17,213 nucleotides of DNA, from NCBI GenBank assembly GCA_006226265.1, contig SBHH01000105.1:1-17213 (forward strand), given 5' to 3'. The first letter of the stretch is position 1; every line of letters begins with the position of its first letter. The notes beneath the pieces were generated by a model. That model was given only the letters and a program-made list of their open reading frames with translations, ran no database searches and had not been told where the DNA came from. Both the position numbers and the translations under genes were made by a program. Shown here piece after piece: positions 1 to 7,252 of the stretch. This DNA comes from Alphaproteobacteria bacterium. GTDB taxonomy: Bacteria > Pseudomonadota > Alphaproteobacteria > Sneathiellales > Sneathiellaceae.

Positions 1-6
1 GTTCAT
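1..6 (-). CDS. First codons of a downstream gene in the efflux operon (partial, runs off left edge)
   Basis: On the minus strand the ATPase gene stop codon (TGA, 5 to 3) overlaps an ATG at 6 to 4 in the arrangement ATGA, followed by an AAC codon at the window edge. A 4-nt stop/start overlap is the usual signature of a translationally coupled next gene. By known order in adaptor-ATPase-permease operons, the expected product is the MacB-type membrane subunit. Only the overlap is seen; the identity is inferred. Confidence 0.35.
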
Positions 7-770
7 GAGGCAGCCGGCGTTATCGGATCGACCAGCAGGCTTTCGGCATCGATCACGTCGTTATTCGTTTCATCGCTAACGAGGTGACCGTCGCGAAAAT
101 GCAGGATGCGCTTCGCGAACTGCGCGACCTCCGGTTCATGCGTGACCAGCACAATCGTCATGCCGCGCCGGTTAAGGCTCTGGAAGAGGGCCATGATCTC
201 GTTGCCGGTTTTCGTATCGAGCGCGCCGGTCGGCTCGTCCGCAAGGATGAGCAAGGGGTCATTGACGATGGCGCGGGCAATAGCAACGCGCTGCATCTGA
301 CCGCCGGAAAGCTGGTTCGGCAAATGATGCCCCCGTTCGGCAAGCCCGACGAGGGAAAGGGCCTTCTCCGCCCGCGCCGCCCGGTCCTGCCGGTTGACGG
401 CGGCATACATCAGGGGAAGTTCGACATTCCACTGCGCCACCGCGCGCGGCAGCAGGTTGAAGGCCTGAAAGACAAAGCCGATTTTCCGATTACGAACAAG
501 GGCAAGCGCATCCGTGTCGAGATGGGAGATATCTTCCCCGTCGAAGGAATAACTGCCACTGTCGGGGCTATCGAGGCAGCCCATCAGATGCATACAGGTG
601 GATTTGCCCGAGCCTGACGGCCCCATGATGGCGACAAATTCTCCCCGATCGATCCGCAAATCAAGGCCGGCCAGCGCCGTCACCTCATAGGCACCAACGC
701 GATAGGTCCGGCGAAGTCCCGCAACATCAATGATAGGCGGAGGGACGGGCATATTTTCAAGCCGGGTCAT
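3..770 (-). CDS. MacB/LolD-type ABC transporter ATPase
   Basis: This is a cytoplasmic ATPase of about 255 residues that would power an MacB-like mechanotransmission or export complex with the adaptor encoded just upstream. Visible motifs are Walker A GPSGSGKS at about 50-57, the Q-loop glutamine near 102, signature LSGGQ at 154-158, Walker B LLILADEP at 173-180 and the switch histidine near 211. The length and the tight N-terminal region fit the MacB/LolD/FtsE branch with a separate permease. I chose the ATG at 770, which lies 13 nt after the adaptor stop. The frame stays open to a TTG at 806, but using it would overlap the adaptor by 23 nt. A third candidate is the ATG at 752. The stop overlaps an ATG at 4-6, so the operon continues leftward. 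The transported substrate (lipoprotein, peptide, drug) cannot be told. Confidence 0.9.
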   Translation of the reverse strand: MTRLENMPVPPPIIDVAGLRRTYRVGAYEVTALAGLDLRIDRGEFVAIMGPSGSGKSTCMHLMGCLDSPDSGSYSFDGEDISHLDTDALALVRNRKIGFVFQAFNLLPRAVAQWNVELPLMYAAVNRQDRAARAEKALSLVGLAERGHHLPNQLSGGQMQRVAIARAIVNDPLLILADEPTGALDTKTGNEIMALFQSLNRRGMTIVLVTHEPEVAQFAKRILHFRDGHLVSDETNNDVIDAESLLVDPITPAAS

Positions 771-783
771 CGAGGCCGCCCCG

Positions 784-2295
784 TCATTGCGCTTTGCTGC
801 GATCAACCCCGGTGATCACCATCGCGCCTTCTTTCAGATCGCCACGCCGCAACTCCACCATTGTGCCATCGGAAAGGCCAACCGTTACCGGCACCGGCTT
901 CAATGCGCCCTTGTCCCCGACGATCCAGACCTTGCCGTGCACCGTTTCAGAGGCCTCCAGAACGATTTGGCGATAGATATCGCGCTGCGCATCATCCAGC
1001 ATGGCGGAAATGCGCTGCTGCGTCTGCTGGCGAAGGCTTGCCCGCATCGTCTCAATCTCCGCATCCGAACTGCCGCCTTCGCGCATCGCGCGAAGGGTGG
1101 CGCCGCTTTCGCGGAAAATATCTTTAAGCTTGGCCTGCTGTTCTTCCGTCAAATTCAGCTTTTGCGTCAGCGATTTGATGATGGCAATTATTCTGGCCCT
1201 TGCGGCCTCCGGCCCGCTTTTGACAGGTTCTGCGGCGGCGGCACCGTCCTTTTCCTCAGGCGGTGTGAAGCGAAGCGCCGCTTCCGGCAGTTTCAGAATA
1301 TCTTTACGCGCGCCGATGACGATATCCACATTCGCCGTCATGCCGGGAAGCAGGCTCTGATCCGTATTTTGCACGGTCGCAATGACGGTATAGGTCACAA
1401 CATTGGAGACCACCGTCGGCTCTTTCCGGATTTGCGTGATCTTGCCCTCAAACTCTCGGTTCGGATAGGCATCCACATTGAAGCGGACAAGCTGGCCGTC
1501 CTGAAGTCGTCCAACATCGGCCTCATCTACGCTGATCTCGACCTGCATTTTCCCGAGATCCTGCGCGATGGTGAACAACACCGGTGCCTGCAGGCTGGCG
1601 GCCACGGTCTGGCCGATATCGACATTGCGCGAGATGACAACACCGTCAACGGGGGAGCGGATATAGGTGTTAGCCAGATCAAGATTGCGATCCTGAAGCT
1701 CGGCTTCCTTCGCTTCAATCTGCGCCTCGGCCGTCTGTATCTGTGCTTTCTGCTTCAACAGGTTCGCATTGGCTGCGTCGACCCGTGCCTTCGCCTGATC
1801 GCGCGCGGCAACGGATGTGTCGATACTGGCCTGCGCCACGATCTTGTCCGCAGCGAGCGATTTCTTGCGCCGGACATCCTGCTCCGCGTCCTGCAGGGCA
1901 GCCTTACTAGCGGCAAGATCTGCGTTCAGCGCGGTCAGCGTCGCCTGTTGCACATCGGCATTGGCCTTGGCCTGCGCAAGCTCCGCCTCCGCCACCCGGG
2001 CGCGCGCCTCGAAGGAAGAGGGATTGATCCGCGCGATGACCTGATCCTTCTTCACGACCGAGTTAAAATCGACCAGAAGTTCAGAAATATTACCGGAAAC
2101 CTGAGAGCCGACCTGAACGGTGAGAAGCGGGGAGAGCTTGCCGGTCGAAGAGACCATCATTTGCAAGTCCCCGCGCTCGACGGCGGCCTCGCGCCAGACA
2201 ATATTCTTTTCAGGACCACTCAGCAGGCCATAGGCTGCGGCGGCTATTCCAACAACAACGATGAGAAAAGTGATGAAAAGCCCGAGGCGTTTCAC
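784..2295 (-). CDS. MacA/HlyD-family periplasmic adaptor with a Spy/LTxxQ-like insert
   Basis: This is the membrane-anchored periplasmic adaptor of a tripartite efflux pump, bridging the ABC subunits to an outer-membrane channel. Residues 5-25 form an N-terminal membrane anchor. They are followed by a lipoyl/barrel-sandwich half (about 55-95), a long coiled-coil hairpin rich in Ala, Gln and Glu (about 95-207), the second lipoyl half with YIRSPVDGVV at 211-220, a beta-barrel (about 245-335) and a C-terminal membrane-proximal domain (about 453-500). At 503 residues it is roughly 100 longer than typical MacA. The extra length is a helical segment at about 347-450 with LTEEQ at 382-386, placed between the barrel and the membrane-proximal domain. 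The start is GTG at 2295, preceded by AGGA about 11 nt upstream. It is the first gene of the operon and its stop lies 13 nt before the ATPase start. Confidence 0.9.
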   Translation of the reverse strand: MKRLGLFITFLIVVVGIAAAAYGLLSGPEKNIVWREAAVERGDLQMMVSSTGKLSPLLTVQVGSQVSGNISELLVDFNSVVKKDQVIARINPSSFEARARVAEAELAQAKANADVQQATLTALNADLAASKAALQDAEQDVRRKKSLAADKIVAQASIDTSVAARDQAKARVDAANANLLKQKAQIQTAEAQIEAKEAELQDRNLDLANTYIRSPVDGVVISRNVDIGQTVAASLQAPVLFTIAQDLGKMQVEISVDEADVGRLQDGQLVRFNVDAYPNREFEGKITQIRKEPTVVSNVVTYTVIATVQNTDQSLLPGMTANVDIVIGARKDILKLPEAALRFTPPEEKDGAAAAEPVKSGPEAARARIIAIIKSLTQKLNLTEEQQAKLKDIFRESGATLRAMREGGSSDAEIETMRASLRQQTQQRISAMLDDAQRDIYRQIVLEASETVHGKVWIVGDKGALKPVPVTVGLSDGTMVELRRGDLKEGAMVITGVDRSKAQ

Positions 2296-2498
2296 AGTCG
2301 TTCCAGTCCTAAAATGAAACCAGATCCTGCCGTATTTCTGCGACCGACCGGTGAGAGCAATGGCCTTGCCCTGGCTGAGTTATCCGTTGATCTTTTTGTT
2401 AAACTGCTTTGCAGGCTGAGGACAGCACATTCAACGTTATTCATACTTACCATCAAATCTTCACGCCAGCCATAAAAAACAAGAGCTGCACCCGCGCC

Positions 2499-4763
2499 TT
2501 ACAATCCACCGCAGCCTTTCCGGTAAATGACCTTGTTATCGCCCGGACGATAGAAATCCCTGATTTCGACCAGCTTCTCGAACCCGGTTCGCACATAAAA
2601 GGCGCGGGCCTTGTCATAGGCGCTGGTCGAGGAGGTTTCCGCGATCATGAAAGTGCCACCCGCATCCGCGACGGCTTTATCAACCCGCGCCAGAATTTGA
2701 TGGCCGAGACCGCTCCGTTGCCGGTCCGGATCGACCGCAAGCCAGTAGAGGTCATAAGCCTGTTCACTGCCGGGCGTCTTCCCATAGCAGGCATATCCGG
2801 CAAGCTTCCCGTTCTGGGACGCGAGGATAAATTCATAGCCGGATGACGGCCCCTTGGCGATCCGTTCCTCCGCGAGTTCCGTGGCGATAGCGATCTCTTC
2901 GCCCGAGAAGGCATTGGCGGCCATGACGATCCGGCGGATTTCCGCGACATCAGCGGGAACAACAGTGCGCCGCCATTTCAAGGTCTCATTCCGGGCCTTT
3001 CCGCCCGCATGGCGCAAATCCCAGGGCTGCCCCAATTCATTCGATACGCTTGCCACCCCTTCAAAGAAATGCCGAGCATTAACGCCAAGATTGCGAATGC
3101 GATAGCCCCCTTCCTGCACAAAGACGGTCGGCAGATCAAGCCCGCCGATCATCGCGCCCATCTTGGTGAAATCGGCCGCGCGATAAGGCCAGGTACCCGT
3201 CGGGTCCCCCTTTGCCGCATCAAGACCTAGGGCAACGACGAGATAAGCCGGTGCATGCTCCGCAATCCGGGCAAAGGCGCGTTTCAGGGCGTCGCGATGA
3301 TCCTCGGCCGTAATGACTTCGGGGAGCGGCAGATTGAGGTTGCAGCCCGCCCCTGCCCCCTGCCCGGTTTCATTCCGAAAGCCCGTGAAATAGGGATAGG
3401 CGAAAGAGGGATCGCCATGGATCGAGACGGTCAGAACATCGCCCCGTTCATAAAAGATATCCTGCGTGCCGTTACCATGATGGTAATCGACATCGAGCAC
3501 GGCGACCCGCCCGTAGCGCGACAGATACTGCGCCGCCACGGCGGAATTATTGAAATAACAGAAACCGCCGAAGGCCTCCGCCTCCGCATGATGTCCGGGC
3601 GGGCGGATCAGCGCATAGGCCGACCGCGCGCCATTAAGGACAGCCTCCGCCGCTGTCAGGGTGCAATCAACCGCCCGGCGCGCCGCAGGATAGGCATTCC
3701 GGTTGAGCGGCGTAAAAGTATCAATGCACCAGTATCCGGCAAGGACCGACCGGTCCTTCGGCATCCGCTCGGCATTCCGGAGCGGAAAGACATAAGGATA
3801 AATCGACTTTCCTTCCGGCGCATCGGCGCAGGCCCGCTCGATATAATCAACAAGGCGGGGATCATGCACGGCCTTGATATGGGTATCGCCGAAATGCTTG
3901 GGCGCGGTCACGGCGAAAAGGCCGGTCGGCTCCAGCTCTTTCAGGATCGATTTGATGCGAACCGGCGCCTCGACATAACCGCGTTCGCGGATATGATGGA
4001 TGTCATGTCGGTCATTCACGATGAGAGGAATTTTGGCTGCTGCCACAGGCGTTTTTTTTGTCTCCCGCTTGCTGCCATAACAGGGGCCGCGCAAAGCAAA
4101 TTTTTTATCCTGAACCGACTTTGTGACGCGATCCACATATTCGGGCGGGCAGAGATCGGCATATTTTCGTTCCAGAACCGCGCGAATAATCCGCCGCAAA
4201 ATGGGTGCCTTGGGAAGATCGAACGCGCCAAGGCTGTCGAAGACGAGATAGGGACTGTCGAAAGTGCCGGGCGTTACCGGCGTTTCATAGTCCGTCCCGG
4301 TGATGGGGTAAGCGCCGAAGCCTTCATAGAAGCGGAGCCTGTCTTCATTCTGCTTGCGAAGGGCGGGGTTCGGGCTTAAGGCCGGATCATCCGGCAGGCA
4401 TTCGAAATAGAGGCCTTCCAATCCTTTCTCGCGCGCGCGGATGCGGATCTGTTCATAAAGCGCCGCGCCCACTCCGCCTCCGGAGCCGCCTTTCGCCGTT
4501 GCGATCAATTCGAGATAGCCGAATTTCAACTGCGGATCGACCAGCAGAACGGAAAAGCCCCGGATATGCCCGCGTCCATCCTCCGCCACCGCGATCTTGG
4601 CGACAAACTGATGGGTGATCGGATCGGAAATCTGGTCGGGCAGCTTGGCGATGTCCTTTTCCGGCATTTCGGAAAACTGATCGCGGATAATCGCCTGAAT
4701 TTCGCCGATGGCCTTCTGGTTGGCGGGCGCGGAGGCATCGGTCAAGGTCCGGATACGAAACAT
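2499..4763 (-). CDS. GNAT - zinc deacetylase (acetylpolyamine amidohydrolase/HDAC-like) - GNAT fusion protein
   Basis: A 754-residue cytoplasmic protein with three catalytic-looking domains. Residues about 1-175 are a GNAT acetyltransferase fold with an acetyl-CoA loop-like GGSGGGVGAALYE near 92-104. Residues about 245-580 are a class II/acetylpolyamine amidohydrolase-type deacetylase. Its tandem histidines are in RPPGHHA (H391, H392), the predicted zinc ligands are D426 and H428 in DVDYHHGNG plus D515 in LGLDAAKGDP, and the catalytic tyrosine Y554 lies in EGGY. Residues about 600-750 are a second GNAT with RQRSGLG at 681-687 and the usual C-terminal AFYVRTGF motif. All key deacetylase residues are present, so that domain should be active. 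The start ATG lies in TAATG, overlapping the ATP-grasp gene stop by 1 nt, so the two are translationally coupled. The acetylated substrate (polyamine, amino acid, small peptide or protein lysine) is unknown. The linker carries an A8 run on the coding strand. Confidence 0.9.
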   Translation of the reverse strand: MFRIRTLTDASAPANQKAIGEIQAIIRDQFSEMPEKDIAKLPDQISDPITHQFVAKIAVAEDGRGHIRGFSVLLVDPQLKFGYLELIATAKGGSGGGVGAALYEQIRIRAREKGLEGLYFECLPDDPALSPNPALRKQNEDRLRFYEGFGAYPITGTDYETPVTPGTFDSPYLVFDSLGAFDLPKAPILRRIIRAVLERKYADLCPPEYVDRVTKSVQDKKFALRGPCYGSKRETKKTPVAAAKIPLIVNDRHDIHHIRERGYVEAPVRIKSILKELEPTGLFAVTAPKHFGDTHIKAVHDPRLVDYIERACADAPEGKSIYPYVFPLRNAERMPKDRSVLAGYWCIDTFTPLNRNAYPAARRAVDCTLTAAEAVLNGARSAYALIRPPGHHAEAEAFGGFCYFNNSAVAAQYLSRYGRVAVLDVDYHHGNGTQDIFYERGDVLTVSIHGDPSFAYPYFTGFRNETGQGAGAGCNLNLPLPEVITAEDHRDALKRAFARIAEHAPAYLVVALGLDAAKGDPTGTWPYRAADFTKMGAMIGGLDLPTVFVQEGGYRIRNLGVNARHFFEGVASVSNELGQPWDLRHAGGKARNETLKWRRTVVPADVAEIRRIVMAANAFSGEEIAIATELAEERIAKGPSSGYEFILASQNGKLAGYACYGKTPGSEQAYDLYWLAVDPDRQRSGLGHQILARVDKAVADAGGTFMIAETSSTSAYDKARAFYVRTGFEKLVEIRDFYRPGDNKVIYRKGCGGL

Positions 4764-5734
4764 TACATCCTCTCCGCCCCAAGGGGCGCATCGACAATCA
4801 TCTGGATACCCTCCTCATAGCTTATCCCGGCCTCCTGCAGCGCAGCGGCGAACCCCGCATCGGGCCCGAGCGAGGGATTGGGGTTATATTCAAGTATATA
4901 GATCCGGTTTTCGGCATCGACGCGAAAATCAATCCGGGCGTAACCGGAAAGTCCGGTCGCAGCCCAGCAATCAAGGCATATCCGGTGGAGCTCATCGGCC
5001 AGCTCCGGCGCTGATTTTTCAAGTCCGAAGATGCGCCGGGTCTGTTGATAAAGTGGGCTCTCTTCCTCCCATTTCGCGGCGTAATCGACGATATTATGAA
5101 CGCCCGAAGGCATCCCGTAGAAGCACATTTCGGCAATGGGAAGGACGCGCGCGTTGCCCTCCGTCTCAAAAAGGGAGATATTAAACTCCCGCCCCGGGAT
5201 ATAGCTTTCAGCAAAAAAACGCCCGCCGTAGATCGCTTCGCGCCGGGCAATCTCAAGCTCCGCCTCGCTCCCTTTCACGACGGATTGCTGGTCCATTCCA
5301 AAGGACGCATGCTCATGCACCGACTTGATGATCACAAGGCCGTCGCCGTGCGTTTCCGGAGACCAGTCCGCCGCAACGGGAAGGTTTGCTTCCTGCAAGA
5401 CTTGCTTGGACAGCTTCTTCGAATTGCTTTGGAAACAGGCGGCCTGCCCTGCCCCCGTATAGGAGAGGTTGAAATGCTCCAACATCGCAGGCGCGAGATG
5501 GCCAAGCCTTCCGTCGCCCCGGATACCCTCGACAAGATTAAAGACTACGAGTGGCTGCTCTGCCGCCAGTGCCTCAATAACCGAAAAATCCATATCGAGA
5601 GCAATGACGCCGGAACGATATCCGAGTTCCTCCAGCACCTTCGCAATATGGCGCGCCGTCAGGATTGTATCCAACTCATCGGGGCGCCCCTCCGTGCCGC
5701 CATGAAGGACCGGCACATAGCCTTTTACCGGCAT
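4763..5734 (-). CDS. ATP-grasp ligase, D-alanine-D-alanine ligase-like
   Basis: This is a 323-residue cytoplasmic ATP-grasp enzyme, predicted to join a carboxylate to an amine through an acyl-phosphate. The N-terminal part shows the Ddl-like VFNLVEGIRGDGRLG (64-78) and the segment ending SYTGAG (91-96). The C-terminal part shows RIDF (267-270) with D269, and ILEYNPNPSLG (280-290) with E282 and N284, matching the metal-binding Asp/Glu/Asn of the family. The usual Ddl motif E-V-N-T-x-P is altered to EYNPNP. The gene is remote from any peptidoglycan genes, so a role as the housekeeping D-Ala-D-Ala ligase is unlikely. The start ATG at 5734 is the farthest possible because an in-frame TGA lies 9 nt upstream; the ribosome site is weak (GGGTGA). 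It leads an operon with the GNAT-deacetylase-GNAT gene. A dipeptide- or amide-forming role is inference. Confidence 0.87.
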   Translation of the reverse strand: MPVKGYVPVLHGGTEGRPDELDTILTARHIAKVLEELGYRSGVIALDMDFSVIEALAAEQPLVVFNLVEGIRGDGRLGHLAPAMLEHFNLSYTGAGQAACFQSNSKKLSKQVLQEANLPVAADWSPETHGDGLVIIKSVHEHASFGMDQQSVVKGSEAELEIARREAIYGGRFFAESYIPGREFNISLFETEGNARVLPIAEMCFYGMPSGVHNIVDYAAKWEEESPLYQQTRRIFGLEKSAPELADELHRICLDCWAATGLSGYARIDFRVDAENRIYILEYNPNPSLGPDAGFAAALQEAGISYEEGIQMIVDAPLGAERM

Positions 5735-5872
5735 AGGAATTCACCCGGACGGCCTGATTTCGCACCATCGATTTCAAGGAGAATATAGGGGCCCGTATCT
5801 GTCCGGCCCGCAAAGGCTGAGGTCATCTCTTGATGGAACTCTGTGTCGGAAGGGGCCGTCGCGCGACAATCG

Positions 5873-5917
5873 TCGTTTCTGTCGCCACACTTCAGACGAC
5901 AGCATAGATAGAAACGA
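5873..5917. repeat. Nested inverted repeats upstream of the ATP-grasp operon
   Basis: The outer arms TCGTTTCT (5873-5880) and AGAAACGA (5910-5917) are perfect 8-bp complements. The inner arms CTGTCG (5879-5884) and CGACAG (5897-5902) are perfect 6-bp complements sharing two bases with the outer arm. A separate 10-bp palindrome GTCGCGCGAC lies at 5858-5867. No T-run follows on the minus strand, so this is not a simple terminator. It could be an operator or a leader structure for the operon that begins at 5734. Confidence 0.4.
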
Positions 5918-5933
5918 TTTAACCCGCCGTCAA
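5905..5933 (-). promoter_or_regulatory. Candidate promoter for the ATP-grasp/GNAT-deacetylase operon
   Basis: On the minus strand a TTGACG (5933 to 5928) is followed after 17 nt by TATCTA (5910 to 5905). The -35 match is good and the -10 is weak (three of six). It lies in the 213-bp gap after the FAD oxidoreductase gene and would leave a leader of roughly 165 nt. The -10 overlaps one arm of the inverted repeat at 5910-5917, as an operator would. Confidence 0.3.
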
Positions 5934-5947
5934 GGCAATTATATCAG

Positions 5948-7234
5948 CTAAATATTGATGCTGTCCCGCATGCGGTAATACATGACCGAAGGCGCAAGAA
6001 ACCAGGGCTTTTTTGTATAAAAGGGGCGCGTTTCAAACTTGATGTGATTGAAGGCTGTATCCCCTTCTTTCAGGCCCAGCATCTGCTGTCCGATGCGCAT
6101 GCCAAGGTAGCCTGCCATGCCCGCGCCGGAGCCGCAATAACCCGCCGCATGGAAGAGGCCGTCCTGCTCCCCCACATTCATCAGGGTATTGAAGGTAAAG
6201 GCGACGAATCCCATCCATGAATGGCTGATCTTCGTCTCTTTCAACTCCGGAAAAATCCGGACGAGGGAGGCATGAAGTTTGGGCGCACTTTTCCGGGGGT
6301 TCGTCTCCCCAAGGGACACCCGCCCGCCGAAAACAACCCGGCTTCGGTCGGGCGAGGGGCGGTAGTAATAAACCACCCTTCGCGTGTCGCTGACGATCCT
6401 GTCCTTCGGCATCAACCGGTTCATCAGATCCGGATCGAGCGCCTCCGTCGCGATGATGTAGCTACCAATCGGAATAATCCGGCGGCGATGCCAGGGCGAG
6501 AGGGACCCGCTATAGCCGTTCGTCGCGATCAGCGCCTTCTTTGCCTGCACAACGCCCCGGGCGGTTTTGACGGCGAACCCATCCTTTTCGCAGGAAAGAT
6601 CAAGGGCCTTGCAATGCGGGATAATGGTGACGCCAGCTTCCAGCGCCTTGTTCATCAGGCCCCGGTGATAGGCCGCAGGATCGACGGACCCGTGATTCGG
6701 AAAGACCACCCCGCCGTAATAGCTGTCGGAGCCGAGCTCGCTCCGTTGTTCGGATCGGGGCACCATATAGGCCTCCGTTTCAAGGCCCGGAAGCTGCGGC
6801 GTAATCCCTTTTGCCAGTTTTTCATAGGATACGGAATTATGCGCCGCATGAAACCGGCCGACGCATTTGAAATTGCAATCGATGCCTTCGGTACGGATAA
6901 ACTCCTCCGTATATTCGCGGGAGTTTTTCCCCTCCGTCAGGATTGCAATGGCAAGATCGCGGCCATATTTTTTCTCTAGTTCGGCATAAGTCGGCTTGAT
7001 GCTGGTGCTGACCTGCCCGCCATTTCGGCTACTGGCGCCCCAGCCCGCATGCTCGGCATCGATGACAAGCGTTTCCCGGCCGGCGCGCGCCGTCTGAAGT
7101 GCTGCCTGAAGGCCGGTATAGCCGGAGCCGATGATCAGGATATCCGTCTTTTGTGGAAGCGTTCCTTCCTCCATGACCGGCGGTTTTGTCCGCTCCCACC
7201 AATAGGGTGTTTCCTTATAATCATCTGTGAACAT
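5948..7234 (-). CDS. DAO-family FAD-dependent amine/amino-acid oxidoreductase (PuuB/OrdL-like)
   Basis: A 428-residue flavoprotein expected to oxidise a C-N bond (secondary amine, N-substituted amino acid or gamma-glutamyl amine) to an imine that hydrolyses to aldehyde or keto acid plus amine. The FAD dinucleotide motif IIGSGYTG is at 34-41 after a PQKTDILI strand. The motif WGASSRNGGQVS (65-76) is typical of PuuB/OrdL proteins, and the C-terminal flavin contact GYCGSGAGMAGY is at 365-376. The N-terminal extension with YWWERT is also common in this branch. No signal peptide is visible. Start ATG 7234 has a good ribosome site (AAGAAGGGA, 6 nt spacing). It sits 18 nt after the GMC gene and is the second gene of that operon. 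A gamma-glutamylputrescine oxidase role is not supported because no glutamylputrescine synthetase is nearby. Confidence 0.88.
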   Translation of the reverse strand: MFTDDYKETPYWWERTKPPVMEEGTLPQKTDILIIGSGYTGLQAALQTARAGRETLVIDAEHAGWGASSRNGGQVSTSIKPTYAELEKKYGRDLAIAILTEGKNSREYTEEFIRTEGIDCNFKCVGRFHAAHNSVSYEKLAKGITPQLPGLETEAYMVPRSEQRSELGSDSYYGGVVFPNHGSVDPAAYHRGLMNKALEAGVTIIPHCKALDLSCEKDGFAVKTARGVVQAKKALIATNGYSGSLSPWHRRRIIPIGSYIIATEALDPDLMNRLMPKDRIVSDTRRVVYYYRPSPDRSRVVFGGRVSLGETNPRKSAPKLHASLVRIFPELKETKISHSWMGFVAFTFNTLMNVGEQDGLFHAAGYCGSGAGMAGYLGMRIGQQMLGLKEGDTAFNHIKFETRPFYTKKPWFLAPSVMYYRMRDSINI

Positions 7235-7252
7235 TGCCGGTCCCTTCTTGAA

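Noticed and set aside
771..806. TTG start for the MacB-type ATPase, extending it by 12 residues
   Set aside because: The extension is antisense-neutral sequence shared with the adaptor end, and the ATG at 770 gives normal spacing and family length.
730..2475. A long open frame on the plus strand opposite the adaptor gene (about 580 residues)
   Set aside because: It has no recognisable domain, is rich in Arg/His/Leu of shadow type, and lies fully antisense to a clear MacA-family gene.
2474..2516. Possible minus-strand terminator after the deacetylase fusion gene (GGCTGC pairing with GCAGCT, then T6)
   Set aside because: The stem is only 6 bp including a G-T pair, has a 21-nt loop, starts inside the coding end and has a 4-nt gap before the T-run; too weak to call.
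3255..4379. A long plus-strand open frame opposite the GNAT-deacetylase-GNAT gene
   Set aside because: The composition is typical of an antisense shadow in GC-rich DNA, with no domain and no ribosome site; the minus-strand gene has intact catalytic motifs.
4763..5734. ATP-grasp protein as the cell-wall D-Ala-D-Ala ligase
   Set aside because: There is no mur/fts context, the metal-site motif is altered to EYNPNP, and the gene is coupled to a GNAT-deacetylase-GNAT gene.
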